From: Bacteroidales bacterium
GTDB lineage: Bacteria > Bacteroidota > Bacteroidia > Bacteroidales > Muribaculaceae
NCBI GenBank assembly: GCA_020859845.1
Contig: JAJBVL010000050.1
Location: 1 to 64,000 of the forward strand
Reading direction: 5' to 3'
DNA: 64,000 bases
The notes under the pieces are model-generated. The model saw only the letters and a program-made list of their open reading frames with translations, was not told the DNA's origin and ran no database searches. This document shows positions 18,214-27,937 of the stretch, in pieces; within the stretch, counting starts at the first letter, position 1; every line of letters begins with the position of its first letter. Made by a program: the position numbers and the translations under genes.

Positions 18214-19890
18214 TTAGTAGCCAGGATTCTGGGTGTAGCCGGCCTGTGACACGACGGTTGAGGGCAGGGGGAACAGATTGTTGGTCGAGGGGAAGTCTGT
18301 GCCGTTGCGGGTAAGATTCTTCCAGTCCCAATTGTAGCCCGAGATCCACTTGCCGTAGCGGATAAGGTCGGTGCGGCGCACGTTCTCGCAGTAGAGCTCA
18401 CGGCTGCGCTCTTCCTGAAGGTTGGCCAGGGTGAGGTCGGCGCTGCTCCATGGGTCGAGGCCTGCGCGTTCGCGGATGTAGTTGACGTAGGTGAGGGCTA
18501 CGCTCTTGTCGCCACCACCCTGCAAGGCAGCTTCAGCTGCCGAGAGGTAGATCTCGGCGAGGCGGATCATAGCATAGTCGCCACCAATCTGACTGGCCTT
18601 GGTAGGCGATGCATTGGTGTCAATCTCGCCGTTGTCGTCAAGAGCCCAGTTGATAAACTTGATGGGTATGAAGCCATTTGTGCCATAGTGGTCTTGGTCG
18701 AGGACGTTGTCGTCAAACGAGAAGCCAGCAGCCGATGTGCACCAATATTTCACGCGGATATCCTTGGAGGTACCCATCGTAGCATCGTCCCAGTCAAACT
18801 GCTCAACAAACTGCTGACGGCTTGACATACACTTCCAGCCACCATCGCCATTGTAGTCGGCCTGACGGATGGTCCACTCTGAATCGTCGGGACTGTCGGT
18901 GATATAACCCATGAGCATGAACGTAGAGTTGGCAAACGACTTCAAGTAGGTCTCATTCTGAGGTATGTCCCAGATTATCTCATTGATAGAGCTGGAGCCA
19001 CCGATTGAGTACTGGTCGTTGTTGTAAGCAAAGAGCTGATGATAGTGGTTGCAGAGACCTGAGCCCTGAAAACCGCTACCCTTCAGAGCGTTGATGAGGG
19101 TGACAGCCTTGGCGTAAGCCTTGTCCCACGCTGCAGTGCCAGTGTAGACACCAGCGTTGAGGTAGAACTTCACCAGAAGAGCGTCAGCGACAGCCTTGCC
19201 TACATAGCCGTAAGGGGCAGTGTAGTCGTTGCCGTATTCGCTTGATACCTCTTCGAGGGTTGCCACTACGTTGTTGTAGATCTCGGAGCGTGAGAGCTGT
19301 GGGGGTACGGAGTTAATCTCCACGGTCTCGTCGGCGTAAGGCACGTTGCCAAAGAGGTCGATGAGGTAGAAGTAGCATCCTGAGCGCAGGATTTTGCACT
19401 GGCGGATGAAGAGGTCGGCCTTGGCCTGCTGGGTCTCAGTGAGGTCAAAGTAGCCGTTGTTGACGGTCTGGATGAAGTCGTTGCAGAGTGCCACGTTGAT
19501 CATCAGGCGCGAGTATGTGCCATAGAGGGCGCCGTTGTTGGCTGCTACGATACCATAGGTGAGCGTACCAAAGTTGGCGTCGCCAGTGGCAAGCCAGTTG
19601 CTCTCGTCGGTGGGTATCTCTTCAAAGTTGAAGATAGCGCGCTGGAAGGTCGACATACCGCCATCGAAGCCTTCAACGGAGGCTGAACCGTTGGCACCAT
19701 AGGTGGCAAACTGGAGATATACGTCGGCCATCACCTGCTCCATGTATCCCTCGGGGTCTTCCGAGAAGGTGCCGGGAGTGACAGTGCGTGGGTCGGTAGG
19801 CATAAGGTCGAGGTCACCGGTGCAGGCTCCTAAGCCCAGCATGGCACCGCCTACAGCGATTGTAGCAAATATCTTATTTATGGTTTTCAT
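18214..19890 (-). CDS. SusD-like surface glycan-binding lipoprotein
   Basis: The 558-residue lipoprotein (lipobox LGAC, Cys23) has the RagB/SusD layout. The N-terminal part includes NNGALYGTYSRLMINVALCND. The C-terminal part includes IRLAEIYLSAAEAAL and ERSRELYCENVRRTDLIRYGKW, which are family hallmarks. It caps the SusC-like porin encoded 21 bases upstream. The partner SusE/F-like genes make this closer to a starch-type system than the operon at 0.1-7.9 kb. Confidence 0.94.
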   Translation of the reverse strand: MKTINKIFATIAVGGAMLGLGACTGDLDLMPTDPRTVTPGTFSEDPEGYMEQVMADVYLQFATYGANGSASVEGFDGGMSTFQRAIFNFEEIPTDESNWLATGDANFGTLTYGIVAANNGALYGTYSRLMINVALCNDFIQTVNNGYFDLTETQQAKADLFIRQCKILRSGCYFYLIDLFGNVPYADETVEINSVPPQLSRSEIYNNVVATLEEVSSEYGNDYTAPYGYVGKAVADALLVKFYLNAGVYTGTAAWDKAYAKAVTLINALKGSGFQGSGLCNHYHQLFAYNNDQYSIGGSSSINEIIWDIPQNETYLKSFANSTFMLMGYITDSPDDSEWTIRQADYNGDGGWKCMSSRQQFVEQFDWDDATMGTSKDIRVKYWCTSAAGFSFDDNVLDQDHYGTNGFIPIKFINWALDDNGEIDTNASPTKASQIGGDYAMIRLAEIYLSAAEAALQGGGDKSVALTYVNYIRERAGLDPWSSADLTLANLQEERSRELYCENVRRTDLIRYGKWISGYNWDWKNLTRNGTDFPSTNNLFPLPSTVVSQAGYTQNPGY

Positions 19891-19911
19891 GTTGATGCTT
19901 ATTTGAGGTTG

Positions 19912-22900
19912 TTAGAAAGTAGCCACGAGACCGAGGGTGACGGTGATAGGACGTGGATAGGTAGAGTTGTCAATACCCGAGAATACTTCAGGATCGAGGC
20001 CCTTGTAGCGGGTGATGACGAAGGGGTTTTGTACTACGCCGAATACACGCAGGTTGAGCTGGTCCTTGCAGAGGCCCGAGAAGGTGTAGCCTAGCGAGAT
20101 GTTGTCGCAGCGTACAAACGAGGCGTTTTCTACAAAGTAGTCGCTGACGCAGAGTTGGCTGTTGTCCACCCATGAGGGGAAGATGTATTCGCCCTTCAGC
20201 AGGTTGCTGAGCTGGTAGCCCGAAACGCCGCTCATGCGGGTGCGGTCATACTTAGGCCCGTTGTACACGTAGTTGCCAAAGTTGGCGCGGAGCACGATGC
20301 CAAAGTCCCAGTTCTTGTAGTTGAGGGTGTTGTTCCAAGCGAAGGTGGCTTTCGGGTCGCGGCTGTGGTAAACGATCTTGTCGGCATCGTTGATCACACC
20401 GTCGGCGTTCTGGTCAACATACTGGCCGGGGACGGGATCGCCATTGTCGTCGTATACCTGCTGATATACCAGGAATGAGAAGGCAGGATAGCCCACCATG
20501 TGGTATTGCAGGCCTGTACCTGTACCGCTGGGAGCGGTGGCTGCTTGTATCTGAGAGGTCTCAGCGTCGCCTGTCAGCTTGGTAATCTTGTTCTTGTTGT
20601 AGGAGTAGTTGAGGCTCGTGGTCCAAGTGAATTCCTTGTTGACGATGGGGCGAGCGGTGATGGTAAATTCCACACCAGTGTTGCGCAGCGAGCCGATGTT
20701 GCGCGTCAGGTAGTTGGAGGTGTTGAGCGTCACGATAGGCGCTTTGGCCAGAAGGTCCTTAGTGTTGCGCAGATACCAGTCGGCTGCAAGGGTGATACGG
20801 TTGTTGAGGAATGCGAAGTCCATACCGATGTTCCAAGTCGTTGTCTCCTCCCACTTGATCTGTGGGTCGTAAGCGTTGGGATACAGAGGATTGATCCACT
20901 GGCCATTGACGTTGACATACTGGAAGCCCTGGCTGCTCGATACAGTGTAGGTAGGCATATAGGGGAAGTCAAGACCGATATCCTGCTGACCAGTGACACC
21001 CCAGCCGAGACGCAGTTTCCATTCGTTCCACACCTGCTGAAGGTCTTCCATGAAAGGCATGTTGCTTATCTTCCAACCGAGAGCCAACGAGGGGAAGAGG
21101 CCCCAGCGGCTATCCTTGCTGAAGCGCGAAGTGGCATCATCACGAAGGGTGAACGTCAAGAGGTAGGTGTCCTTAAACGAGTAGTTGAAGCGGCCAAAGA
21201 ACGACACGAGTTGCAGTGGGCTGCTCCAGTAGGTCATGGGAGCGTTGTTGACGCTCTTGCCTACGTTGCTGCTTGAGCTGCTGTCTACGCTGATGGTGTA
21301 GACGCCGTTGTCGTAGGGGATATAGCCACCGTTGGTCTGGTAGCCGAGCGAGTTGACGTATGTGTTGCTGCGTCCGTGGTAGTCAAACTTCTGCCAGGAG
21401 TAACCCACCATGATGTCAAAAGTGCTCTGCAGCACGTCTACATCCTTGCGGTAGTTGGCATAGAAGTCGAGCAGGGTGTTGCGCTGGAGCTCATACCAGT
21501 CGTAGCGGGTCTCAGCACCTGCCGAGCCCATGGCCATCAAGTCGTTGTTGCGCCAAGCCGATGCCGAGTTGGCAGCGGTGCGGCTGTCTTGCTCGTTCTT
21601 CGACACCTGATAACCGAGGTTGAGGTTCAGGTGGAGCTCAGGGAGGAAATGGACTGAGTAGTCCAACTGGATATTACCGCTCGACGAGTAGACCTTGCTG
21701 ATATTTTTCACATCGTCAAGCATCTGCAGCGGGTTGAGGCTTGCTTGGGTCTCGAGAGCGCCCGAGCCTGTGGTGATATTGGTGTAGCCGTTGAAGGCTG
21801 TCACGCCAGCATCGCCAGTGGTGTTGTAGGCGGTCTTGACGGGAAGGGTGGGGTTGAAGCCCGAGGCTGCGCCGATAGCGCCAGTGTCGGCGTTGCGGGT
21901 GTGCACGTAGGTGCCACTCACGTTGGCGTTGACGCTCAGGTGGTTTTCAAAGAATTTTGGGTTGAGGTTGATACCTACAGTGGTACGCTGCATCGACGAG
22001 GTCTTCAGGATACCTTGGCTGTCGGTATAGGAGGCTGATACACGATAGGGAAGGATGCCCAGCGAACCGCCTACGCTCAGGTTGTAGTCCTGCGAGAGGG
22101 TGGTGCGGAGCACTTCCTTCTGCCAGTCGGTGCTGGCGTTGCCAAGCATAGCGATGGCAGCGTCAGTGCCTATATCGTTGCGCACTACGTTGGCAAACTC
22201 CTCAGCGCCCATAAGGTCGAGAGAGTTGCGAGCAGTGTTGACGTGCCAGTTGGCAGCGAAGTTGACCTGCGGACGTCCGCTTTGGCCTTTCTTCGTGGTG
22301 ATGATAATTACACCATTGGATGCGCGGCTACCATAGATGGCCGTTGCTGATGCATCCTTGAGGATGGTGAGGCTTTCGATGTTTTGAGGGTTAACCATGG
22401 TGAGGGCGTTGGTGCCACCAGCGTTCGACTGGTCGGTCTGAGGCACACCGTCGATTACGATCAGAGGGTTGTTGTTGGCCGACAGCGACGAGCCGCCACG
22501 GATACGTATCGTGGCGTTGCCTGTAGGATCACCACCCGAAGTGGTTACGGTCACACCAGGCGATGCGCCCACGAGGAGGTCTTGGGTAGAGGTGGCGATA
22601 CCAGCCTCGATGTCATCGGGCTTGATAACGGCCACGGAGCCAGTAGCGTCCGACTTCTTCACTACACCGTAACCCACTACCACTACTTCTTGCAGCATCT
22701 GGGTATTCTCGGAGAGTGTGACGTCAATCACGGTACGACCATCTACGGGTATCTCTTGTGTGACACACCCGATGAAAGAAAATACAAGCACTGCGTCAGG
22801 CTCAACGTCCAGTCGATACTGGCCGTCAAAGTCAGTTGCCACACCGTTGGAGGTGTCTTTTACCTTCACTGTAGCGCCGATCAGGGGATCGCCCAGGTCG

Positions 22901-23016
22901 TCGGTCACTGTACCGGTGACAGTAATCTTTTGCGCTAAAGCGGGGAAAGCAAAGCATAGCACTAAGACAAGCGCAAGCCAGCCTTTCCGACTCATTTGTA
23001 AACAAATGTTCTTCAT
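19912..23016 (-). CDS. SusC-like TonB-dependent outer-membrane transporter
   Basis: The 1,034-residue protein has a signal peptide ending in ALAQ (about residue 29), a carboxypeptidase-regulatory-like domain (VTGTVTDDLGDPLIGATV), the linker EVVVVGYGVVKKSD and a plug with IRGGSSLSANNNPLIVIDG and ILKDASATAIYGSRASNGV. A full beta-barrel follows. All of this is in one frame, so it is intact, unlike the copy at 127. It imports oligosaccharides using TonB energy. It is the first gene of the susC-D-E-F-like operon, with a leader of about 80 bases. Confidence 0.96.
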   Translation of the reverse strand: MKNICLQMSRKGWLALVLVLCFAFPALAQKITVTGTVTDDLGDPLIGATVKVKDTSNGVATDFDGQYRLDVEPDAVLVFSFIGCVTQEIPVDGRTVIDVTLSENTQMLQEVVVVGYGVVKKSDATGSVAVIKPDDIEAGIATSTQDLLVGASPGVTVTTSGGDPTGNATIRIRGGSSLSANNNPLIVIDGVPQTDQSNAGGTNALTMVNPQNIESLTILKDASATAIYGSRASNGVIIITTKKGQSGRPQVNFAANWHVNTARNSLDLMGAEEFANVVRNDIGTDAAIAMLGNASTDWQKEVLRTTLSQDYNLSVGGSLGILPYRVSASYTDSQGILKTSSMQRTTVGINLNPKFFENHLSVNANVSGTYVHTRNADTGAIGAASGFNPTLPVKTAYNTTGDAGVTAFNGYTNITTGSGALETQASLNPLQMLDDVKNISKVYSSSGNIQLDYSVHFLPELHLNLNLGYQVSKNEQDSRTAANSASAWRNNDLMAMGSAGAETRYDWYELQRNTLLDFYANYRKDVDVLQSTFDIMVGYSWQKFDYHGRSNTYVNSLGYQTNGGYIPYDNGVYTISVDSSSSSNVGKSVNNAPMTYWSSPLQLVSFFGRFNYSFKDTYLLTFTLRDDATSRFSKDSRWGLFPSLALGWKISNMPFMEDLQQVWNEWKLRLGWGVTGQQDIGLDFPYMPTYTVSSSQGFQYVNVNGQWINPLYPNAYDPQIKWEETTTWNIGMDFAFLNNRITLAADWYLRNTKDLLAKAPIVTLNTSNYLTRNIGSLRNTGVEFTITARPIVNKEFTWTTSLNYSYNKNKITKLTGDAETSQIQAATAPSGTGTGLQYHMVGYPAFSFLVYQQVYDDNGDPVPGQYVDQNADGVINDADKIVYHSRDPKATFAWNNTLNYKNWDFGIVLRANFGNYVYNGPKYDRTRMSGVSGYQLSNLLKGEYIFPSWVDNSQLCVSDYFVENASFVRCDNISLGYTFSGLCKDQLNLRVFGVVQNPFVITRYKGLDPEVFSGIDNSTYPRPITVTLGLVATF

Positions 23017-23099
23017 GCAAATGTTTTTAGGAATGTTGAAAAATACAAGTAAATATGATATCTCTTTTGGACCCTTGGTTTAGGGACATAACGTGGGTG

Positions 23100-23130
23100 C
23101 AAAGTAAACGAATCTTTTTAAATGTTCAAT
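23100..23130 (-). promoter_or_regulatory. Promoter of the susCDEF-like operon
   Basis: On the minus strand TTACTTTG (23107-23100) is one mismatch from TAnnTTTG. ATTG (23130-23127) stands 19 bases upstream in place of TTTG. The start codon is about 84 bases downstream. Confidence 0.5.
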
Positions 23131-23238
23131 AACTTTTGACAAAATTATTTTTAGATGAGCGAAGATTTAACTAGAGATAACACAAGCAGCTCGCTCTACA
23201 GCCGAAAATCTCGCTAAGATTTTGTCATGCAAATCCCC

Positions 23239-23274
23239 AATCTAATGCAACCCCGTCGGGATTGTTTCAAATAG
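23239..23274. repeat. 36-nt palindromic intergenic repeat, copy 2
   Basis: The core is TGCAACCCCGTCGGGATT, with flanks AATCTAA and CAAATAG. It differs from the copy at 23290 by a single base. The two are direct repeats separated by 15 bases, between the permease gene and the susC promoter. Confidence 0.75.
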
Positions 23275-23289
23275 CCTTCAGGATAGCCC

Positions 23290-23325
23290 AATCTAATGCA
23301 ACCCCGTCGGGGTTGTTTCAAATAG
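23290..23325. repeat. 36-nt palindromic intergenic repeat, copy 3
   Basis: The core TGCAACCCCGTCGGGGTT has a perfect AACCCC/GGGGTT palindrome. It is the direct-repeat partner of the copy at 23239. The rest of the 400-base gap between the divergent-end genes holds only the susC promoter. Confidence 0.75.
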
Positions 23326-23422
23326 AAATTAGATGAACTATTTATATCTAAATGGAAAAAATCTCTACTGGACTCGAGGGCATGTTGTGGCCATGAGGCT
23401 ACAAATGAATTGAAAGAGAAGC

Positions 23423-24616
23423 TCAGACGAAGAAGTCGCTGCGCAGACGATGGCGGATGGCCAGGAAATTGCCGGCGGTGATGAAAGCCATTATGATAAT
23501 TCCAGCGCCAATAGCGCTTAGGCATGAGCCAGGCTCTATGCCCAGACTCTCCAACGAGCCTTTCCAACAATGGCGCACGATAAACATTATGGCTAATGCG
23601 CCTCCCAATACTGCCAGATTGATGGAGCCAATAATAATGTAATAACAGCGTGCTATTGACTGTGGACTATAGCCAAGGAGCATCAACTGGCGCAGCTTGT
23701 CGCGGCTCTTGGTGAGCAGGAGCCATACACTGAGCATCAGTATGAAAAAAGCCAACGCGCAGATCACCACCCCCACAGCCAACACAATGCCTGTCACGAG
23801 CCGCAAGAAGAAAGCAGCACGTCCGTTATCGGCTTTGTCGCCTGCGGCCTCATATCCCTTAGATGCAAGAAATGTGGCTATGGCTGGATCTCCAGGGGTC
23901 TTCACCTTTATTATAAGACGCGATGGCGCTGTCGTAGAGCCTGGCTCTCCATAGATGCCATTGGCCCACTCCATAAACTCTTCTGGCACGGCTATGGTGT
24001 TGAGGCGCGATGAGAACCCCACTATCTTGGCGTCCATCCAGCGCTGCTGCCCATTGCCGCTCAGCGACAACCGCAGGGGGATAGCCCCTATCATTCCTTC
24101 GCTTATCTGAGGGAGACCACGCGAGGTGGCGAAACCAAAATTATAGAGCGTTAGATAGTCTTTACTGATGACGATAGGCACTGTAGTGTCTACGCCCGGT
24201 CGGAAACTCCATCCCTTGGGGTTGATGTCGAAAAACTCTTGCGGTATCGACTCCAGGAAAAGGGCTGTTGACATGCCTTTACCCCCCATCGACACTGTGG
24301 CATAGACATTGAAGTCGGCTGCCCGAAAGCCACCCACATCGCCAGCCCAAGGTTGGCTCTCAATCTCAGCGATGTCGGCGGTGGAGAAGGAGGTATTGGC
24401 CCCCATAAGTGCGCCAAGGCCGCTCACAGTCTTGGATATGATAAGGTAGTCGCGACTCATAAAGGAGTCGTCGTCGGCCCACAAGCTACGCACGTCGCTG
24501 TAAAACCTTACGGCAGTGACCACGATAGCCAATCCAACGAGGCTGGCCAGAGCATACCCAGTCATCTGTAGAGCGCTGATATTGCGGCGCAGTAGACTAC
24601 TAACAAGGTTTTTCAT
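23423..24616 (-). CDS. FtsX/MacB-type ABC transporter permease
   Basis: The 397-residue protein has the four-helix MacB/FtsX topology. There is one N-terminal transmembrane segment (about 20-38), a large extracytoplasmic domain, then three segments (about 270-300, 325-348 and 365-388). Permeases of this type do not move small solutes across the membrane; they usually drive extraction or periplasmic work, as in LolCDE and MacB. It overlaps the ATPase gene by ATGA and is the third gene of a lipoprotein-ATPase-permease operon. Substrate is unknown. Only one permease is present, so a homodimer is likely. Confidence 0.78.
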   Translation of the reverse strand: MKNLVSSLLRRNISALQMTGYALASLVGLAIVVTAVRFYSDVRSLWADDDSFMSRDYLIISKTVSGLGALMGANTSFSTADIAEIESQPWAGDVGGFRAADFNVYATVSMGGKGMSTALFLESIPQEFFDINPKGWSFRPGVDTTVPIVISKDYLTLYNFGFATSRGLPQISEGMIGAIPLRLSLSGNGQQRWMDAKIVGFSSRLNTIAVPEEFMEWANGIYGEPGSTTAPSRLIIKVKTPGDPAIATFLASKGYEAAGDKADNGRAAFFLRLVTGIVLAVGVVICALAFFILMLSVWLLLTKSRDKLRQLMLLGYSPQSIARCYYIIIGSINLAVLGGALAIMFIVRHCWKGSLESLGIEPGSCLSAIGAGIIIMAFITAGNFLAIRHRLRSDFFV

Positions 24617-25281
24617 AACTGAAGTCGAAGGTCGATAGGAAGGTTGATATCATTGCCCACTGACGTGGCTATTATGGCCGCTCCCTGCTCGCGTGCCTCG
24701 CGAGCTATAAGGGCGCCTACAGCGGCGTTGTTGCGCTGGTCGAGATGGCTCACGGGTTCATCGATGAGCAGGAAGTCGAAGGGCTGGCAGAGGGCTCTGA
24801 CGATGGCCACCCTTTGCTGTTGGCCTATCGAAAGGTGGGCTGCTGGCTGTTGGCGCTTGTCGGCCACCTCCAGCTCTTCGAGGGCGCTTTCTATCCATCC
24901 TGTAGTGCGAAAGCCAGTGAGGTTGTTTTTGATCAAAAGATTCTCCCACACGGTGAGCTCGGGAAAGAGGCCAAGGTCTTGAGGCAAGTAGGCCAGTGAA
25001 TGCTCGCGTAGCCTACACCAGTCGGCTATGGAGAAGGAGCGGATATCCTTTTGGTCCATCGTTATCTTGCCGTGATAGTCGCGCCGCAACCCATAAATGA
25101 AGGCGCAGAGCGACGATTTACCCGTGCCGCTTTCGGCGTGGATAAGGTAATGCTTGCCACGCTCAAAAGTGAAGCTCTCGCGGAGCCACACCTCTGAGCT
25201 GGCTATATGAGCCTCCTCCTCTTGCCCCAGGAACACTGCTGGCAAAAGATTGTGGATGGAGATGCGCGATAGGTGAGTCAT
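24613..25281 (-). CDS. ABC transporter ATP-binding protein
   Basis: The 222-residue ATPase has Walker A HAESGTGKSSL, signature LSIGQQQRVAIVRAL (with IG in place of the usual SG), and Walker B FLLIDEPVSHLD. It resembles the LolD/MacB ATPase group that pairs with FtsX-like permeases. The gene follows the lipoprotein gene by three bases and overlaps the permease gene by four, so the three are translationally coupled. Confidence 0.88.
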   Translation of the reverse strand: MTHLSRISIHNLLPAVFLGQEEEAHIASSEVWLRESFTFERGKHYLIHAESGTGKSSLCAFIYGLRRDYHGKITMDQKDIRSFSIADWCRLREHSLAYLPQDLGLFPELTVWENLLIKNNLTGFRTTGWIESALEELEVADKRQQPAAHLSIGQQQRVAIVRALCQPFDFLLIDEPVSHLDQRNNAAVGALIAREAREQGAAIIATSVGNDINLPIDLRLQL

Positions 25282-25284
25282 GTC

Positions 25285-26637
25285 TTAAATAAAGCCACCA
25301 AACAGACGTATGAGGGTAGGGACGATAGGCTCGTTGGTGTCCTCAAGATTGATCTGCATACTCATGCTCTCAGTCTCCATCCCGAAGGTAATCTTTGCGC
25401 CAAAGGTGGCTGAGGGATTGACCCATTCCAGAGTGGGAAACAGGAGGTAGGCAGCTGCTTCTTTGCTGAGGAAAGTGGTGTTGAGCTGATTATTGTGGGT
25501 CGATTCGATAGGGGCGTTTGAGACGGTGAAATAGCCATCGTATGCCCCGCCGTAGAAGGTCTTGTCGCGCCACGAGGCTGTGAAGTGGCCTTCGCGGTCG
25601 GTGGTGATGTTGAAACCGTACCCTCCCAGATAGCGGGTTAGAGTAGCCACACCATTGTCAACCATCTCTTGGGGCATGTGGACCATGGCAAGCCAGTCCC
25701 AGGTTGATAGGTCGTCAATCTGCGCTAAATCTTTAGGACCACCAGCGATGGCCACAGTGCCGTCAATTGACTGCAAGAAGGGGAGGAAGGTCTGCACCAT
25801 TCCTTGAGCCTGCAGGCCCCCCATCATTGATACGACGGCGGCCAGTGGCTCCCAATTGAAGTTGGCCTTGTCGATACCGGCAGCAGCGGCTCCCAGAAAG
25901 TAGTCGGGGACGTAGCGCAGGAAGTCGGTGTTGATCTCCTTAAAGCCTGTGTAAGCCACCAGGGTGCCATCAGCCTTCATATTTGTGCCATGCACAGCGA
26001 TAGCGTTTGACTTCACATCGACGTCGAAACAACTAAACACCGGCTCTTTCTCGCCTTCGGCCACGTTCGCGAGGCCCATTTGGCCGATGATGCTCTGATT
26101 GAGAGCAAGAGTGGTCAGATGGTCTACCTCAAGATATTCGGCCGCTCCATAGTTGGAGGTAAAATTCTGCTTCTCGGCAGATTGCAGTATTGTCTTTACG
26201 TGCTCCAGAGGATTAGGTCCCACGATGCTCCACACCTGATGGTCATTCCATACCAGTGGGGTGCCGCTGCAGCGATAGTATCCTTCTTGTGTGGTCACCT
26301 CTGCGTCGCGTGCCTGCTTCAGAAGAGCGTTAAGCTTGGACAGGTCGGTCACCTTGGCCGTTAAGACATAGGTATTGCCTGTAAGGAATATTACCAAGTG
26401 GTCAAGGTCGATAGCTTCCTTAGCTTGCCCGTAGTAAGTGGTAAACTCTGGGTCGGCAATGGCCGACAGAGCATCACCGCATTGGTCAACCCACTTGTTG
26501 AGGTTGACAATCGAAACGATGCCGGCGTCGGCGGGGATGGTCTCAAGCAGCGACTTCTCTTCATGATGACATGCCGAGAGCACCATTAGCATCACTGAGG
26601 CTAATAATAGGGTAGAGTGGCGAACAATTGCTTTCAT
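25285..26637 (-). CDS. DUF4836-like lipoprotein of an ABC operon
   Basis: I choose the start at 26637 (MKAIVRHSTLLL), which gives a compact lipoprotein signal peptide ending LSAC; an ATG at 26667 would add ten residues. The product is 450 residues. The region after the Cys (LLETIPADAGIVSIVNLNKW) and the repeated inhibitor-like halves resemble Bacteroidales DUF4836 proteins, whose role is unknown. It is the first gene of the operon with the ATPase and permease. A periplasmic partner or cargo of that transporter is possible, but this is inference from position. Confidence 0.6.
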   Translation of the reverse strand: MKAIVRHSTLLLASVMLMVLSACHHEEKSLLETIPADAGIVSIVNLNKWVDQCGDALSAIADPEFTTYYGQAKEAIDLDHLVIFLTGNTYVLTAKVTDLSKLNALLKQARDAEVTTQEGYYRCSGTPLVWNDHQVWSIVGPNPLEHVKTILQSAEKQNFTSNYGAAEYLEVDHLTTLALNQSIIGQMGLANVAEGEKEPVFSCFDVDVKSNAIAVHGTNMKADGTLVAYTGFKEINTDFLRYVPDYFLGAAAAGIDKANFNWEPLAAVVSMMGGLQAQGMVQTFLPFLQSIDGTVAIAGGPKDLAQIDDLSTWDWLAMVHMPQEMVDNGVATLTRYLGGYGFNITTDREGHFTASWRDKTFYGGAYDGYFTVSNAPIESTHNNQLNTTFLSKEAAAYLLFPTLEWVNPSATFGAKITFGMETESMSMQINLEDTNEPIVPTLIRLFGGFI

Positions 26638-26695
26638 AATCGAGTTGATGTGATATTTAGAAAACAAAATTAGTGCTTTTTTGCTCCACTTTCAC

Positions 26696-26703
26696 TAATT
26701 TTG
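26696..26703 (+). promoter_or_regulatory. -7 element for the aspC-type gene
   Basis: TAATTTTG is an exact TAnnTTTG match 50 bases before the start codon. A TTTG at 26680-26683 is too close (12 bases) to be a normal -33 element. Confidence 0.5.
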
Positions 26704-26752
26704 TGCGTTTTTATAGCTATACACCCCATTAACTGACACAACAATAGGTAAT

Positions 26753-27937
26753 ATGCTCGAAGTATCTCAGCGCATACAGGCGCTTGCCCCTTCAGCCACG
26801 CTGGCAATGTCGCAGCGCAGCAACGAGCTGCGCGCCCAAGGCGTGGACGTCATCAATATGTCGGTAGGCGAACCCGACTTTGACACCCCCCACCACATCA
26901 AGGAGGCTGCCAAGCGAGCCATCGACGAAAACTATACTCGCTACACGCCGGTCCCGGGCTACATGTCGCTCCGCAAGGCTATAGTGCAAAATCTCAAGGA
27001 GACCAATGGCGTTGAGTACCAGCCCGAACAAATCGTGGTGTCAAACGGCGCCAAGCAGGGCCTCTGCAACGTGATCCTGAGCGTCATCAATCCCGGCGAC
27101 GAGGTGATAATCCCCACACCCGCATGGGTGAGCTACATGGAGATGGTCAAGCTTGCCGAGGGTAAGAATGTGCTCGTGCCCGCCGGCTTGGAGCAAGACT
27201 TCAAGGTGACGCCCGAGCAACTGCGCGCCGCCATCACTCCTCGCACACGTATGATTATCCTCTGCTCGCCCTCCAACCCCACTGGCAGTGTCTATACCCC
27301 CGATGAACTGCAAGCGCTCGTTGACGTCATCAAGGACTATCCCGATATCCTTGTGATGGCCGATGAGATATATCAGCAGATTAATTATACGGGCACTTTC
27401 CGCTCGCTCGGCTCTTTCCCCGAGATTGCCGACCGCGTAGTGGTGGTCAATGGTGTCTCGAAGGCTTATGCCATGACTGGCTGGCGTATAGGATTTATCG
27501 CTGCTCCTCTGTGGGTGGCTAAGGCCACTACCAAACTCCAAGGACAATACACCTCGGGCGCTTCGTCGATAGCCCAAAAGGCCGCCGAGGCTGCCTATCT
27601 GGGACCACAGGAGTGTGTCAAGGAGATGTGTGCGGTATTCCAGCGTCGTCGTGATCTCATCGTGGAGCTGGCTCGCCAGATTCCTGGGGTGAAGGTCAAC
27701 GTGCCTCAGGGCGCTTTCTATCTCTTCCCCGATGTGTCGAGCTACATCGGCAAGACCGTGGGTGGACGCGAGATAAAGAGTAGCGGCGACCTATGTATGT
27801 ACCTGCTCGAGGTGGCACACGTGGCCACTGTCGACGGCGCTGCTTTCTGTTTGCCCGGCTACATCCGTCTTAGCTACGCTACCAGCGACGACAATATCCG
27901 CGAAGCCATGCGCCGTATCCGCGAGGCATTGGCCTAA
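26753..27937 (+). CDS. aspC: Aspartate aminotransferase, class I/II PLP enzyme
   Basis: The 394-residue enzyme matches the bacterial Ib subgroup of aspartate aminotransferases: GYMSLRKAI, SPSNPTGSVY, DEIYQQINY, the PLP-binding Lys237 in NGVSKAYAMTGWRIG, and a C-terminal IRLSYATSDDNI. It transfers amino groups between aspartate and 2-oxoglutarate in the cytoplasm. Some members also act on aromatic substrates or prephenate, which sequence alone does not exclude. It is a single gene; its stop overlaps the stop of the opposite-strand methyltransferase gene by four bases. Confidence 0.9.
   Translation: MLEVSQRIQALAPSATLAMSQRSNELRAQGVDVINMSVGEPDFDTPHHIKEAAKRAIDENYTRYTPVPGYMSLRKAIVQNLKETNGVEYQPEQIVVSNGAKQGLCNVILSVINPGDEVIIPTPAWVSYMEMVKLAEGKNVLVPAGLEQDFKVTPEQLRAAITPRTRMIILCSPSNPTGSVYTPDELQALVDVIKDYPDILVMADEIYQQINYTGTFRSLGSFPEIADRVVVVNGVSKAYAMTGWRIGFIAAPLWVAKATTKLQGQYTSGASSIAQKAAEAAYLGPQECVKEMCAVFQRRRDLIVELARQIPGVKVNVPQGAFYLFPDVSSYIGKTVGGREIKSSGDLCMYLLEVAHVATVDGAAFCLPGYIRLSYATSDDNIREAMRRIREALA

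Noticed and set aside
23239-23325. Two 36-nt repeats with a short gap, resembling a mini CRISPR array
   Set aside because: The spacer is only 15 bases, the same repeat occurs singly elsewhere (15209, 43537), and there are no cas genes.
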